From Streptomyces sp. SAI-127 (lineage in GTDB: Bacteria; Actinomycetota; Actinomycetes; Streptomycetales; Streptomycetaceae): 64,000 nucleotides of DNA. A program made the position numbers and the translations under genes. Shown here in pieces: positions 47,926 through 55,409 of the stretch. The stretch lies in the NCBI RefSeq assembly GCF_029894425.1, contig NZ_JARXYJ010000001.1, positions 5,890,001 to 5,954,000 of the forward strand. The letters run 5' to 3'. Under the pieces are notes generated by a model. That model did no database searches. It was not told the origin of the DNA and saw only the letters and a program-made list of their open reading frames with translations. Within the stretch, counting starts at the first letter, position 1. Each line of letters starts with the position of its first letter.

Positions 47926-49125
47926 TCACGCAGCCCCAACCGGCTCCCCGCGCTCCCTGGCCGCCATACGTGCGGTCAACGTCGTCCCGGTCACCACCGC
48001 CAGCGTCGCCACGATGCCCGCAGCAAGCACCGCCCAGTCGCCCAGGAAGGTGCAGCAGATCACCAGCAACGCCGTGACCGGCAACACCAGTTGCTGCGCG
48101 ATGCCCACCTTGAAATACCGCGAGTGCAGGGCCCAGACGGTCAGCAGATAGAGGGCGGTCGGCAGGGTCACCGCGGCCGACGCGGCCAGTGTCGAGATGT
48201 GTGCCTTGCCGACGGTCTGTTCCACCGCCACCTCCAGGCCCGCCCCGATCGCGGCGGCCGAGGCGAACACCAGGTAGTGGCCGTATCCCCACAGGAACGC
48301 CTGCTTGTTGGAGCGCAGATGGCCGTGGATGGGCACCACGAAGTAGATCCACCAGGCGGCGAAGATGATCAGCAGTCCGCCCATGGCGATCGGCAGCAGC
48401 TCGTCCAGCGCGTCGTTCTCGTCGATGCCTGACTTCACGGCGACCGTGGCGGCGGCGATCGTCTCGCCGAGCACGATGATCGTGAACAGCCCGTACCGTT
48501 CCGCGATGTGGTGCGGATGCCACGACGTCGGATGGTCCCTCTCGGCGAAGGGCGGCACACACATCTCCAGCACCGCCATCACCAGGAAGACCCAGGCCCG
48601 GCCGCCCTCTGGCAGCACCACCAGCCCCAGCCAGCCGACCTGGCACAGCAGCACGCCGAACGCGTACCGCAGGGCCATGGTCCGCTCCGGGCCCTCGCTC
48701 GAACGCGCCACCCGCAGCCACTGCGTGATCAGCGCCAGCCGCATGATCACATAGCCCAGCAACACGGCCAGGAACTCGTGGTCCTCGAACGCCCGGGACA
48801 CCCCGGCCGCCAGCACCAGGACACCGGCGATCTGTACCAGGGTGACGACCCGGTAGAGCGCGTCGTCGTTGTCGTACGCCGAGGCGAACCACGTGAAGTT
48901 CATCCACGCCCACCAGATGGCGAAGAAGACCATCGCGTAGTTGAGGATCCCCTCGCCGGCGTGGCCCTCGGCGATGGCGTGCACGAGGCCCACGCCCGCC
49001 TGGGCGATGGCCACGACGAAGCACAGGTCGAAGAAGAGCTCCAGGGGCGAGGCGACCCTGTGGGCCTCGTCCCGGCCGCGGGCGGTGAGTCTGCGCAGTG
49101 GACTGCGCGTCGGACTGGACGTCAT
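47926..49125 (-). CDS. Low-temperature-requirement A (LtrA) family membrane protein
   Basis: 399 residues with about ten to eleven hydrophobic segments, opening with the diagnostic VASPLELFFDLCFVVAIAQA and carrying WWAWMNFTWFASAYDNDD and HIAERYGLFTIIVLGETI. LtrA proteins have no firmly known activity; the name comes from Listeria cold growth. The ATG at 49125 has poor upstream purines. It is divergent from the 58-residue gene with about 113 bp between. No function is asserted. Confidence 0.88.
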   Translation of the reverse strand: MTSSPTRSPLRRLTARGRDEAHRVASPLELFFDLCFVVAIAQAGVGLVHAIAEGHAGEGILNYAMVFFAIWWAWMNFTWFASAYDNDDALYRVVTLVQIAGVLVLAAGVSRAFEDHEFLAVLLGYVIMRLALITQWLRVARSSEGPERTMALRYAFGVLLCQVGWLGLVVLPEGGRAWVFLVMAVLEMCVPPFAERDHPTSWHPHHIAERYGLFTIIVLGETIAAATVAVKSGIDENDALDELLPIAMGGLLIIFAAWWIYFVVPIHGHLRSNKQAFLWGYGHYLVFASAAAIGAGLEVAVEQTVGKAHISTLAASAAVTLPTALYLLTVWALHSRYFKVGIAQQLVLPVTALLVICCTFLGDWAVLAAGIVATLAVVTGTTLTARMAARERGEPVGAA

Positions 49126-49238
49126 GGCCCAAGCACAGCAGATACCGGCCGGAAATTCCCTTGCACCCGTTCACAAGCCGCCCGGGAGCGGGATCCGCGT
49201 CATACGAGCGGTCGGGACCGCTGCCGTACCCTGGACCT

Positions 49239-49415
49239 GTGAGTACCGCCCCCGACCCCGCGCCCTCCGCGCCGAAGCCCGCGCTGGTCTTCGACGATCC
49301 GCTGGACCAGCAGTCCCCGGACGACACCGACCGGGGCTGGGGCGACCGGCCGCGCACCGACAGCGCGGCCGACCTGAAGCGCTTCCTCGACGAGAAGCCG
49401 CCCCACCACCTCTGA
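49239..49415 (+). CDS. Small acidic protein, conserved in Streptomyces
   Basis: 58 residues beginning VSTAPDPAPSAPKPALVFDD, ending FLDEKPPHHL. No signal, no membrane helix and no known domain; it is likely disordered at the start. GTG 49239 follows TACCCT, which may be a -10 element giving a leaderless mRNA. Codon usage is Streptomyces-like in this frame. It is 22 bp from the convergent mscL stop. Confidence 0.55.
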   Translation: MSTAPDPAPSAPKPALVFDDPLDQQSPDDTDRGWGDRPRTDSAADLKRFLDEKPPHHL

Positions 49416-49437
49416 GTGAGGCGTCCGGCCCACCTCG

Positions 49438-49911
49438 CTAGCGCCCGTCGTGGCCCGAGCCCCGCTGCGCGACCAGGGCGTCGCGGATCTCCTTGAGGAC
49501 CTCCAGTTCGGTCACCTCGATGACCTCGTGCGTGCCCTCCTTCGCCTTGCGGCGGGCCTCCATCCGAGCCAGGTACTTCGACATCGGCAGGACCATCAGG
49601 AAGTAGACGACGGCCGCGGTGATCACGAAGCTGAGCGTGGCGCCGAGCACGGAGCCCCACCTGATCGGGATGCCGCTCAGCACGCTGCCGTCCGCCGCGA
49701 CCTTGCACGGGGCCTCGAGACACGAGCTGTAACTGTCGAGGTTCTTGGTGCCGATCGCTCCGACCAGCGGGTTGATGATCCCCTTCACCACCGAGTTGAC
49801 GATGTTGGTGAAGGCTGCGCCGATGACCACCGCGACAGCCAGATCGACGACGTTCCCGCGCATCAGAAAGGCCTTGAAGCCCTCCAGGACGCTCGGCTTC
49901 TTCTCGCTCAC
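49438..49911 (-). CDS. mscL: Large-conductance mechanosensitive channel
   Basis: 157 residues, full length for actinobacterial MscL. The pore helix is FLMRGNVVDLAVAVVIGAAFTNIVNSVVKGIINPL, then an extracellular loop, a second helix LSFVITAAVVYFLMVLPMSK, and a charged C-terminal helix. It opens under hypo-osmotic shock. The loop carries Cys64 and Cys69, unusual for the family. GTG 49911 follows AGAGG with six bases. It is not in an operon with the neighbouring genes. Confidence 0.95.
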   Translation of the reverse strand: MSEKKPSVLEGFKAFLMRGNVVDLAVAVVIGAAFTNIVNSVVKGIINPLVGAIGTKNLDSYSSCLEAPCKVAADGSVLSGIPIRWGSVLGATLSFVITAAVVYFLMVLPMSKYLARMEARRKAKEGTHEVIEVTELEVLKEIRDALVAQRGSGHDGR

Positions 49912-50049
49912 CTAGATGCCTCTTCTCGCACGCACAGGTTGTGGAACAAACAGCTCCGCAACCTACGTCAACGCGAGGTGACCCTGTCCAATTGGGTAGC
50001 TCGAAAGCGGCCCTTGACCGAGACTCCCGCAACGGACGGGTCGCACAGC

Positions 50050-50586
50050 TCAACACAGCGTCACCGCCAGCCGTGCCGTCGCACTCGCGCCCGCGAGGCG
50101 TGCCGCCGTCGACCGCGGCACCGAGAGCACGACCAGTGCCCCGCCCTCGGTCACACCGTCCAGCGGCTCCGGCACCTTCGTCACCCGCGCCCCGCGCGCG
50201 ACCACCCGGGCATCCCCGCCCAGCGCCGACTCCTCGGCGGCGATGACGTCGACCCGGTCCCCGGGGCGCAGCAGCCGGACCGTCGCACCGTCGGCGATCC
50301 GCACCGGCGCCGACACCGTCTCCACGGCACGGCGCTCGCGTACCTGGTCGGTTGCCGGATGCCCCCGCGCCCCGTCGTCGCCCCGCGGGCCCGCCGCCAC
50401 CAGCGCGGCCGCGGTGACGGCCAGACCGAGGGCCAGGGCCCGCCCGCGGTGCCGTACGAACCGTCGTAGCTGCCGGCGCCCGCCGCGCACCCGCACCGGC
50501 GCGAAATGCGGGACCTCGCAGGTCGGGGGAGCGTCGGTACCCAGCGGGAGGGGAACGAGGGGAGAGGGGGACGGAGCGAAGGACAT
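50050..50586 (-). CDS. SAF-domain protein (CpaB/RcpC-like)
   Basis: 178 residues: a Pro/Arg-rich start, one hydrophobic segment (about 50-64, ALALGLAVTAAALVAAG), then an SAF-type beta domain with ETVSAPVRIADGATVRLLRPGDRVDVIAA, as found in CpaB/RcpC pilus-assembly proteins and antifreeze-like domains. No other tad or flp pilus genes lie in the window. The ATG at 50586 has a weak purine site. Function in pilus assembly is not supported by context. Confidence 0.72.
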   Translation of the reverse strand: MSFAPSPSPLVPLPLGTDAPPTCEVPHFAPVRVRGGRRQLRRFVRHRGRALALGLAVTAAALVAAGPRGDDGARGHPATDQVRERRAVETVSAPVRIADGATVRLLRPGDRVDVIAAEESALGGDARVVARGARVTKVPEPLDGVTEGGALVVLSVPRSTAARLAGASATARLAVTLC

Positions 50587-50722
50587 GAGGACCACCACCA
50601 GCGACGAGACATCGGCTTGCGCTGCCACGATGAGGCTTCGCGCCGGATCCCGCCGAGGCCGGTGGACTACCGACCGGTTGTGGAAAACTCCCTCACCCGA
50701 ACGAGAACTTCCGTCCCCGCGA

Positions 50723-50765
50723 GGGAAGTTCGAGATCAGGGAAGTCCGAGATCAGGGAAGTTCGA
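50723..50765. repeat. 16-bp tandem repeats over the end of the MTA phosphorylase gene
   Basis: GGGAAGTTCGAGATCA (50723-50738), GGGAAGTCCGAGATCA (50739-50754) and GGGAAGTTCGA (50755-50765) give 2.7 copies. The second copy covers the stop codon (50752-50754). Confidence 0.75.
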
Positions 50766-51585
50766 ACCCCGGATTCATCCCGCCCAGCGCGTTCACGCAC
50801 AGGCAGTCCCGTTCCCCGTTCGAAGGCAGCGCCGCCACCGCGTCGAACAGCACGCCCCGCAGCCGGTCCACGTTCGCCGCGAACACTCGCAGCACCTCGT
50901 CGTGCGAGACGCCCTCGCCGGTCTCGGCGCCCGCGTCGAGATCGGTGACCAGGGTCAACGACGTGTAGCAGAGCTCCAGTTCACGGGCGAGCGCCGCCTC
51001 GGGGTGGCCGGTCATGCCCACCACCGACCAGCCCTGGGCCTGGTGCCACACCGACTCGGCGCGGGTCGAGAACCGCGGCCCCTCGATCACGACGAGCGTG
51101 CCGCCGTCCACCGCCTCCCAGTCCTGGCCGCGAGCCGCCTTCAGTGCGGCCGCCCGCCCGACGGGGCAGTACGGGTCGGCCAGCGACACGTGCACCACGT
51201 TCGGCACACCGCCGTCCGGCAGCGGCAGCCCGTCGAAGTACGTTCCCGCCCGGGACTTCGTACGGTCGACCAACTGGTCCGGCACGAGCAGCGTGCCCGG
51301 GCCGTACTCGGGGCGCAGCCCGCCCACGGCGCACGGGCCGAGGACCTGCCGTGCCCCCACCGACCTGAGCGCCCACAGATTGGCCCGGTAGTTGATCCGG
51401 TGCGGCGGCAGATGGTGGCCGCGTCCGTGCCGGGGCAGGAACGCGACCCGTCGGCCGGCGACCTCGCCGAGGAAGAGGGAATCGCTGGGCGGACCGTAGG
51501 GGGTGTCCACCTGGACCTCGGTCACGTCCTCGAGGAACGAGTAGAAGCCGGAGCCGCCGATTACACCGATCTCTGCGTTCGCCAT
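50752..51585 (-). CDS. mtnP: S-methyl-5'-thioadenosine phosphorylase
   Basis: 277 residues of the purine nucleoside phosphorylase type I family. It has EIGVIGGSGFY (phosphate loop), PRHGRGHHLPPHRINYRANLWALR (typical of MTAP), and VIEGPRFSTRAES for substrate. It phosphorolyses 5'-methylthioadenosine, or methylthioinosine in some bacteria, feeding methionine salvage. The ATG at 51585 lacks a strong purine site. It could be part of an operon with the upstream fmdB on the same strand (99-bp gap with hairpin), though the hairpin argues against this. Confidence 0.93.
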   Translation of the reverse strand: MANAEIGVIGGSGFYSFLEDVTEVQVDTPYGPPSDSLFLGEVAGRRVAFLPRHGRGHHLPPHRINYRANLWALRSVGARQVLGPCAVGGLRPEYGPGTLLVPDQLVDRTKSRAGTYFDGLPLPDGGVPNVVHVSLADPYCPVGRAAALKAARGQDWEAVDGGTLVVIEGPRFSTRAESVWHQAQGWSVVGMTGHPEAALARELELCYTSLTLVTDLDAGAETGEGVSHDEVLRVFAANVDRLRGVLFDAVAALPSNGERDCLCVNALGGMNPGFELP

Positions 51586-51643
51586 GACCAGCACAGTATC
51601 CGGCCCCGGAAACCCCCGGCGGCCGGGCCCGGGAAACGCCGAA

Positions 51644-51671
51644 GACCCCGCCGTCGTACGACGGCAGGGTC
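51644..51671 (-). terminator. Terminator of fmdB
   Basis: GACCC-C-GCCGTCGTACGACGGC-A-GGGTC, a palindrome with one mismatch, starts 13 bases past the fmdB stop and lies before the mtnP start. Confidence 0.7.
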
Positions 51672-51684
51672 CCGGAAGTGAGAC

Positions 51685-52014
51685 CTACGCGGCGGAGCTG
51701 CTGCTGGACGAGGAGCCCGAGCTCGACGACTTCGAGTCCGAGGAGGACGAGGAAGAAGACGAGGACGACTCGGACGACGACGAGGTGGACGTCGACGGCT
51801 TCGAGGACGACGACGCCGGGGAGCTGCTCGTCGAGGAGCCGCGGCTGTCGTTGCGGTAGAAGCCGGAGCCCTTGAAGACGATGCCGACCGCGGAGAACAC
51901 CTTCTTGAGGCGCCCCTGGCAGTTGGGGCACTCGGTCAGAGCGTCGTCGGTGAACTTCTGCACCGCCTCGAGGCCCTCGCCGCACTCGGTGCACTGGTAC
52001 TGGTAGGTGGGCAC
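51685..52014 (-). CDS. FmdB-type zinc-ribbon protein with poly-Ser tail
   Basis: 109 residues. The zinc-ribbon opens PTYQYQCTECGEGLEAVQKF with paired Cys (CTEC, then CPNC), the FmdB/CxxC-CxxC regulatory-protein pattern. A tail of about 50 residues is more than 70% Ser. GTG 52014 follows AGGAGG with six bases. A CIRCE-like element overlaps the leader (52025-52051). FmdB-type proteins are small regulators or scaffolds of unknown action. The heat-shock link is inferred. Confidence 0.87.
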   Translation of the reverse strand: MPTYQYQCTECGEGLEAVQKFTDDALTECPNCQGRLKKVFSAVGIVFKGSGFYRNDSRGSSTSSSPASSSSKPSTSTSSSSESSSSSSSSSSDSKSSSSGSSSSSSSAA

Positions 52015-52024
52015 TGTCTTCCTC

Positions 52025-52051
52025 CTGGCACTCTCACTCAATGAGTGCTAA
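52025..52051 (-). promoter_or_regulatory. CIRCE-like element (HrcA operator)
   Basis: On the minus strand TTAGCACTC-N9-GAGTGCCAG. The CIRCE consensus is TTAGCACTC-N9-GAGTGCTAA, so the left half is perfect and the right half matches seven of nine. It lies directly before the AGGAGG of fmdB. Confidence 0.8.
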
Positions 52052-52081
52052 CGATGGTCCATAGTGACGTATTCCCGGGGA

Positions 52082-53350
52082 TCAGTCCACTGCCACCGGC
52101 ACTCGGTGACCGACGCCACGTGCGACGGTCCGGCCGCGGGGCCGCGCCACGAGGTGTGAACGCAACGCCAGCAGAGTCGCCAGGGCGAGCAGAGTGCCCC
52201 CCATCGGCACCAGGAACCCGGCGCCGCCCCAGAAGCGGTCCTCCAGCTGCCCGGCGATCGTGACGGCGGCCGCCTGGCCGAGCGCCACCGCGCCGGTCAG
52301 CCAGGTGAAGGCCTCGGTGCGGGCGCCGGCCGGGACCAGGCTCTCGACCAGGGTGTAGCCGGTGATCAGGGCGGGCGCGATGCACATGCCGACCAGGAGG
52401 CCGAGGCCCGCCAGGACGAGCACCGAGTGCGCGGCCCACAGGCCGGAGGCCGTCAGCGCGAGGGCGCCGTATCCGATGATCAGGCGCCGCTGGGGGGCCA
52501 CCTTCCAGGCGAGGGCGCCGCAGACCAGGCCGGAGAGCATGTTGCCCGCGGCGAAGACGCCGTACAGGACACCGTTCAGGCCGGGTTCGCCGATCGACTC
52601 GCTGAACGCGGCCAGCGAGACCTGCATGCCGCCGAAGACGGAACCGATGCCCAGGAACGTCACGATCAGGACCCGCACCCCGGGGATGCGCAGCGCCGAG
52701 GCGTGCTCCACGCGTGCGTGCCCGTCGACGGCCGTGACCGACGGCTGCGTGCTCTTCTGTGCGGCGAACAGCAGGCCGCCGAGGAGTGTCAGGGACGCCT
52801 CGGTCAGCAGGCCCGCGGCCGGGTGCACGGCGGTGCACAGGGCGGTGGCGAGCAGCGGGCCGAAGACGAAGGTCAGCTCGTCCGTGACGGACTCGAAGGC
52901 CGCCGCCGTGGTCATCAGGGGCGAGCCCTGCAGCTTCACGCCCCAGCGGGCGCGCACCATGGGCCCGATCTGCGGCACCGAGGCACCCGTGGGCACGGCC
53001 GCCGCGAACAACGCCCACAGGGGCGCGTGCGCGAGGGCGAGGGCGGTCAGGGACAAGCCCGAAAGGGTGTGCACCAGCACGCCGGGGATCAGCACGGCGC
53101 GCTGGCCCCAGCGGTCCGCGAGACGGCCGCTGTAGGGCGCGAACAGCGCCATGGCGACACCGGTGACGGCCGCGACGGCGCCCGCCGCGCCGTACGAGCC
53201 GGTGGTGTGCTGCACGAGCAGCACGAGGGAAAGGGTGAGCATCGCGAACGGCTGGCGCGCGGCGAAGCCGGGGAGAAGGAACGTCCAGGCGCCGCGGGTA
53301 CGCAGCAGCTGCCCGTATCCGGGGCGGGAGGAGGTGACCGTGGATGCCAC
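52082..53350 (-). CDS. MFS transporter
   Basis: 422 residues with about 12 hydrophobic segments. SGRLADRWGQRAVLIPG stands at motif A. The GTG at 53350 is chosen because GAAAGG lies eight bases upstream. It is probably a small-molecule exporter (MFS_1). It follows the CIRCE/fmdB leader on the same strand with about 70 bp to fmdB's start, so coupling of expression is unlikely because they are separated by the fmdB promoter. The substrate is unknown. Confidence 0.83.
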   Translation of the reverse strand: MASTVTSSRPGYGQLLRTRGAWTFLLPGFAARQPFAMLTLSLVLLVQHTTGSYGAAGAVAAVTGVAMALFAPYSGRLADRWGQRAVLIPGVLVHTLSGLSLTALALAHAPLWALFAAAVPTGASVPQIGPMVRARWGVKLQGSPLMTTAAAFESVTDELTFVFGPLLATALCTAVHPAAGLLTEASLTLLGGLLFAAQKSTQPSVTAVDGHARVEHASALRIPGVRVLIVTFLGIGSVFGGMQVSLAAFSESIGEPGLNGVLYGVFAAGNMLSGLVCGALAWKVAPQRRLIIGYGALALTASGLWAAHSVLVLAGLGLLVGMCIAPALITGYTLVESLVPAGARTEAFTWLTGAVALGQAAAVTIAGQLEDRFWGGAGFLVPMGGTLLALATLLALRSHLVARPRGRTVARGVGHRVPVAVD

Positions 53351-53558
53351 GGCCCGTGCCTTTCTGCCGCCTGGTAGCGCGTCTCCCCTTCCGAAGGGGC
53401 GGCGCCGAGAGCTGTCCTCTTGCGCGGACTGCGGTAGATGCCGAATCCGACTGCTCAGGGACGTCTCGGCCGCCATACGGTCGCGCCAGCTCTGCGTCAG
53501 GCAGAGTTGGTTCGATCAGGGGTGCGAGCACATCGTACAGGGAGCGCGTAACACGCTC

Positions 53559-55097
53559 TTAACGTGCGCCGTCGGCGCCGTCCGTACCCAGCCAGTCGGC
53601 CAGCTTGCCGCCGTGGCCCACCGCGCGCAGCCGCCGTTCCGCGGCGTCGCGGACCGGGTCGGTGGCGACGACGAGCAGTTCGTCCCCGCGCCGCAGCACC
53701 GTGGTGGGCAGCGGAACGAACGATTTCCCCTCACGGACGACGAGGGTGACCGCGGACCCGGCCGGCAGTCGCAGCTCGTTCACCTCGACGCCGTGCATCC
53801 GGGACCCCTCGGGGATAGCGACGGACAGCAGGTGCCCGCGCAGCCGCTCCAGGGGCGCCGACTCGATGCCGAGGTCGGCGGCTGCCTCTGCGTCCCCGCC
53901 CAGGCGCAGCTTGCGCGCCAGCCAGGGCAGCGTCGGACCCTGCACGAGGGTGTAGACGACGACCAGGACGAAGACGATGTTGAAGATGCGACGGCTGCTC
54001 TCGACACCGCTCACCATGGGGATCGTCGCCAGGATGATGGGCACGGCGCCGCGCAGGCCGGCCCAGGACATGAGCGTCTGCTCCTGCCAGGGCACCCGGA
54101 ACGGCGTCAGGCACAGCACGACGCTCAGGGGCCGCGCCACCATGGTCAGCACCAGCCCGATGACCAGCCCGGGCAGTACGTCGTCGCCCAGCTCGTGCGG
54201 GGTGACCAGCAGGCCCAGCAGCACGAACATGCCGATCTGGGCGATCCAGCCGAGCCCGTCGGCGAAGCCGCGGGTGGCGGGCCAGTGCGGCAGCTTGGCG
54301 TTGCCCATCGCCATGGAGGCGAGATAGACGGCGAGGAAGCCGCTGCCGTGTGCCAGCGCGCCCGCCGCGTACGCGGTGACGGCGATCGCCATGACCGCGA
54401 TCGGATAGAGGCCGGAGGCGGGCAGGGCAACGTGCCGGAGGCCCCAGGAGCCCAGCCAGCCCACCGCGATGCCGATGGCCGCGCCGATGGCCAGTTCCAG
54501 GGTTATCTCGCCGATCAGCACGTACCAGTGCTCGACCGGGCCCGCCTGGGAGAAGGCGACCACCAGGATGACCACCGGGGCGTCGTTGAAGCCGGACTCG
54601 GCCTCCAGCGTGCCCGTCACGCGCGTGGGGAGCGGGATCTTGCGCAGCACCGAGAAGACCGCCGCCGCGTCCGTCGAGGAGACGACCGCCCCGATGATGA
54701 GCGCCTGACGCCACTCGAGGCCGATCAGGTAGTGCGCGGCCGTCGCCGTGACCCCGACGCTCACCGCGACCCCGCCCAGCGCCAGCACGGTGGCGGCCGG
54801 CAGGGCCGGCTTGATCTCCTTCCACTTCGTGCCGAGGCCGCCCTCGGCCAGGATCACGACCAGGGCCGCGTACCCGATGACCTGGGTCAGTTCGGCGTTG
54901 TCGAAGTGGATGTCGCCGATGCCGTCCTGGCCCATGGCGATGCCGATCCCCAGGTAAACGAGCAGGCTGGGGAGCCCGCTGCGCGAGGAGATCCGGACCG
55001 CTGCCACGGCGACGAGCAGGACGAGCGAGCAGACGAGCAGGAGCTGGTTGAGGTGGTGGACAGTCAGCGGCCGTTCCCTTCCCTGGCTCACCCGCAT
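53559..55097 (-). CDS. CPA1 monovalent cation/proton antiporter with TrkA-C domain
   Basis: 512 residues. About 12 to 13 helices form the Na+/K+:H+ antiporter core, containing AVVSSTDAAAVFSVLR and ESGFNDAPVVILVV, the conserved Asp-bearing motifs of the CPA1/NhaP2 group. A cytoplasmic TrkA-C (RCK_C) domain ends the protein (about 430-500, IPEGSRMHGVEVNELRLP). Such domains bind nucleotides, including c-di-AMP in other bacteria. It presumably exports K+ or Na+. The ATG at 55097 is one of several near starts; a GTG at 55100 is equally possible. Confidence 0.88.
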   Translation of the reverse strand: MRVSQGRERPLTVHHLNQLLLVCSLVLLVAVAAVRISSRSGLPSLLVYLGIGIAMGQDGIGDIHFDNAELTQVIGYAALVVILAEGGLGTKWKEIKPALPAATVLALGGVAVSVGVTATAAHYLIGLEWRQALIIGAVVSSTDAAAVFSVLRKIPLPTRVTGTLEAESGFNDAPVVILVVAFSQAGPVEHWYVLIGEITLELAIGAAIGIAVGWLGSWGLRHVALPASGLYPIAVMAIAVTAYAAGALAHGSGFLAVYLASMAMGNAKLPHWPATRGFADGLGWIAQIGMFVLLGLLVTPHELGDDVLPGLVIGLVLTMVARPLSVVLCLTPFRVPWQEQTLMSWAGLRGAVPIILATIPMVSGVESSRRIFNIVFVLVVVYTLVQGPTLPWLARKLRLGGDAEAAADLGIESAPLERLRGHLLSVAIPEGSRMHGVEVNELRLPAGSAVTLVVREGKSFVPLPTTVLRRGDELLVVATDPVRDAAERRLRAVGHGGKLADWLGTDGADGAR

Positions 55098-55409
55098 CAC
55101 GCGCGCGTGAGCTCACGTACATAGGACACGAAGTGGTGGGACTACGCATCCAAGTACTTCGTTACCTTACCTAACTCTTGACGATTTCTTGACGCTTCGC
55201 GAGGCAGGATCGAACGCTCGTCCGCGCTGGTTCCCCAGTCCGCGTCAAGTCCGCCTGGGCCCTGCGCCTATGGTTGCTCCAGCGCGCAGAGCCTGCGTCA
55301 CATCCCCGGCCGGGCGCGCGGCGCGCTGCTCCGGCCGGGGATGTGACGCAGGCTCCCCGTGAAAAGCACAGCCCGCCCTGCCGCTCGCGTTAGGACAGCA
55401 AGGACAGCG
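55098..55409. other. Divergent control region with long hairpin (312 bp)
   Basis: It separates the antiporter and acylase genes. It is dominated by the perfect 25-bp-stem hairpin at 55289-55355. No open frame with coding character was found. Confidence 0.55.
55289..55355. repeat. Perfect 25-bp-stem hairpin
   Basis: Arms 55289-55313 and 55331-55355 are exact inverses (outer GAGCCTGCGTCACATCCCCG), with a 17-base GC loop. The element ends 54 bp before the acylase start. Confidence 0.85.

Noticed and set aside
50050-50586. A tad pilus locus
   Set aside because: Only the SAF-domain protein is present. No ATPase, TadB/C or pilin gene is in the window.
51584-51859. An acidic 91-codon plus-strand frame rich in Asp and Glu
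   Set aside because: It is the complement of the poly-Ser tail of FmdB, where Ser codons read as Asp/Glu on the other strand. No ribosome site.
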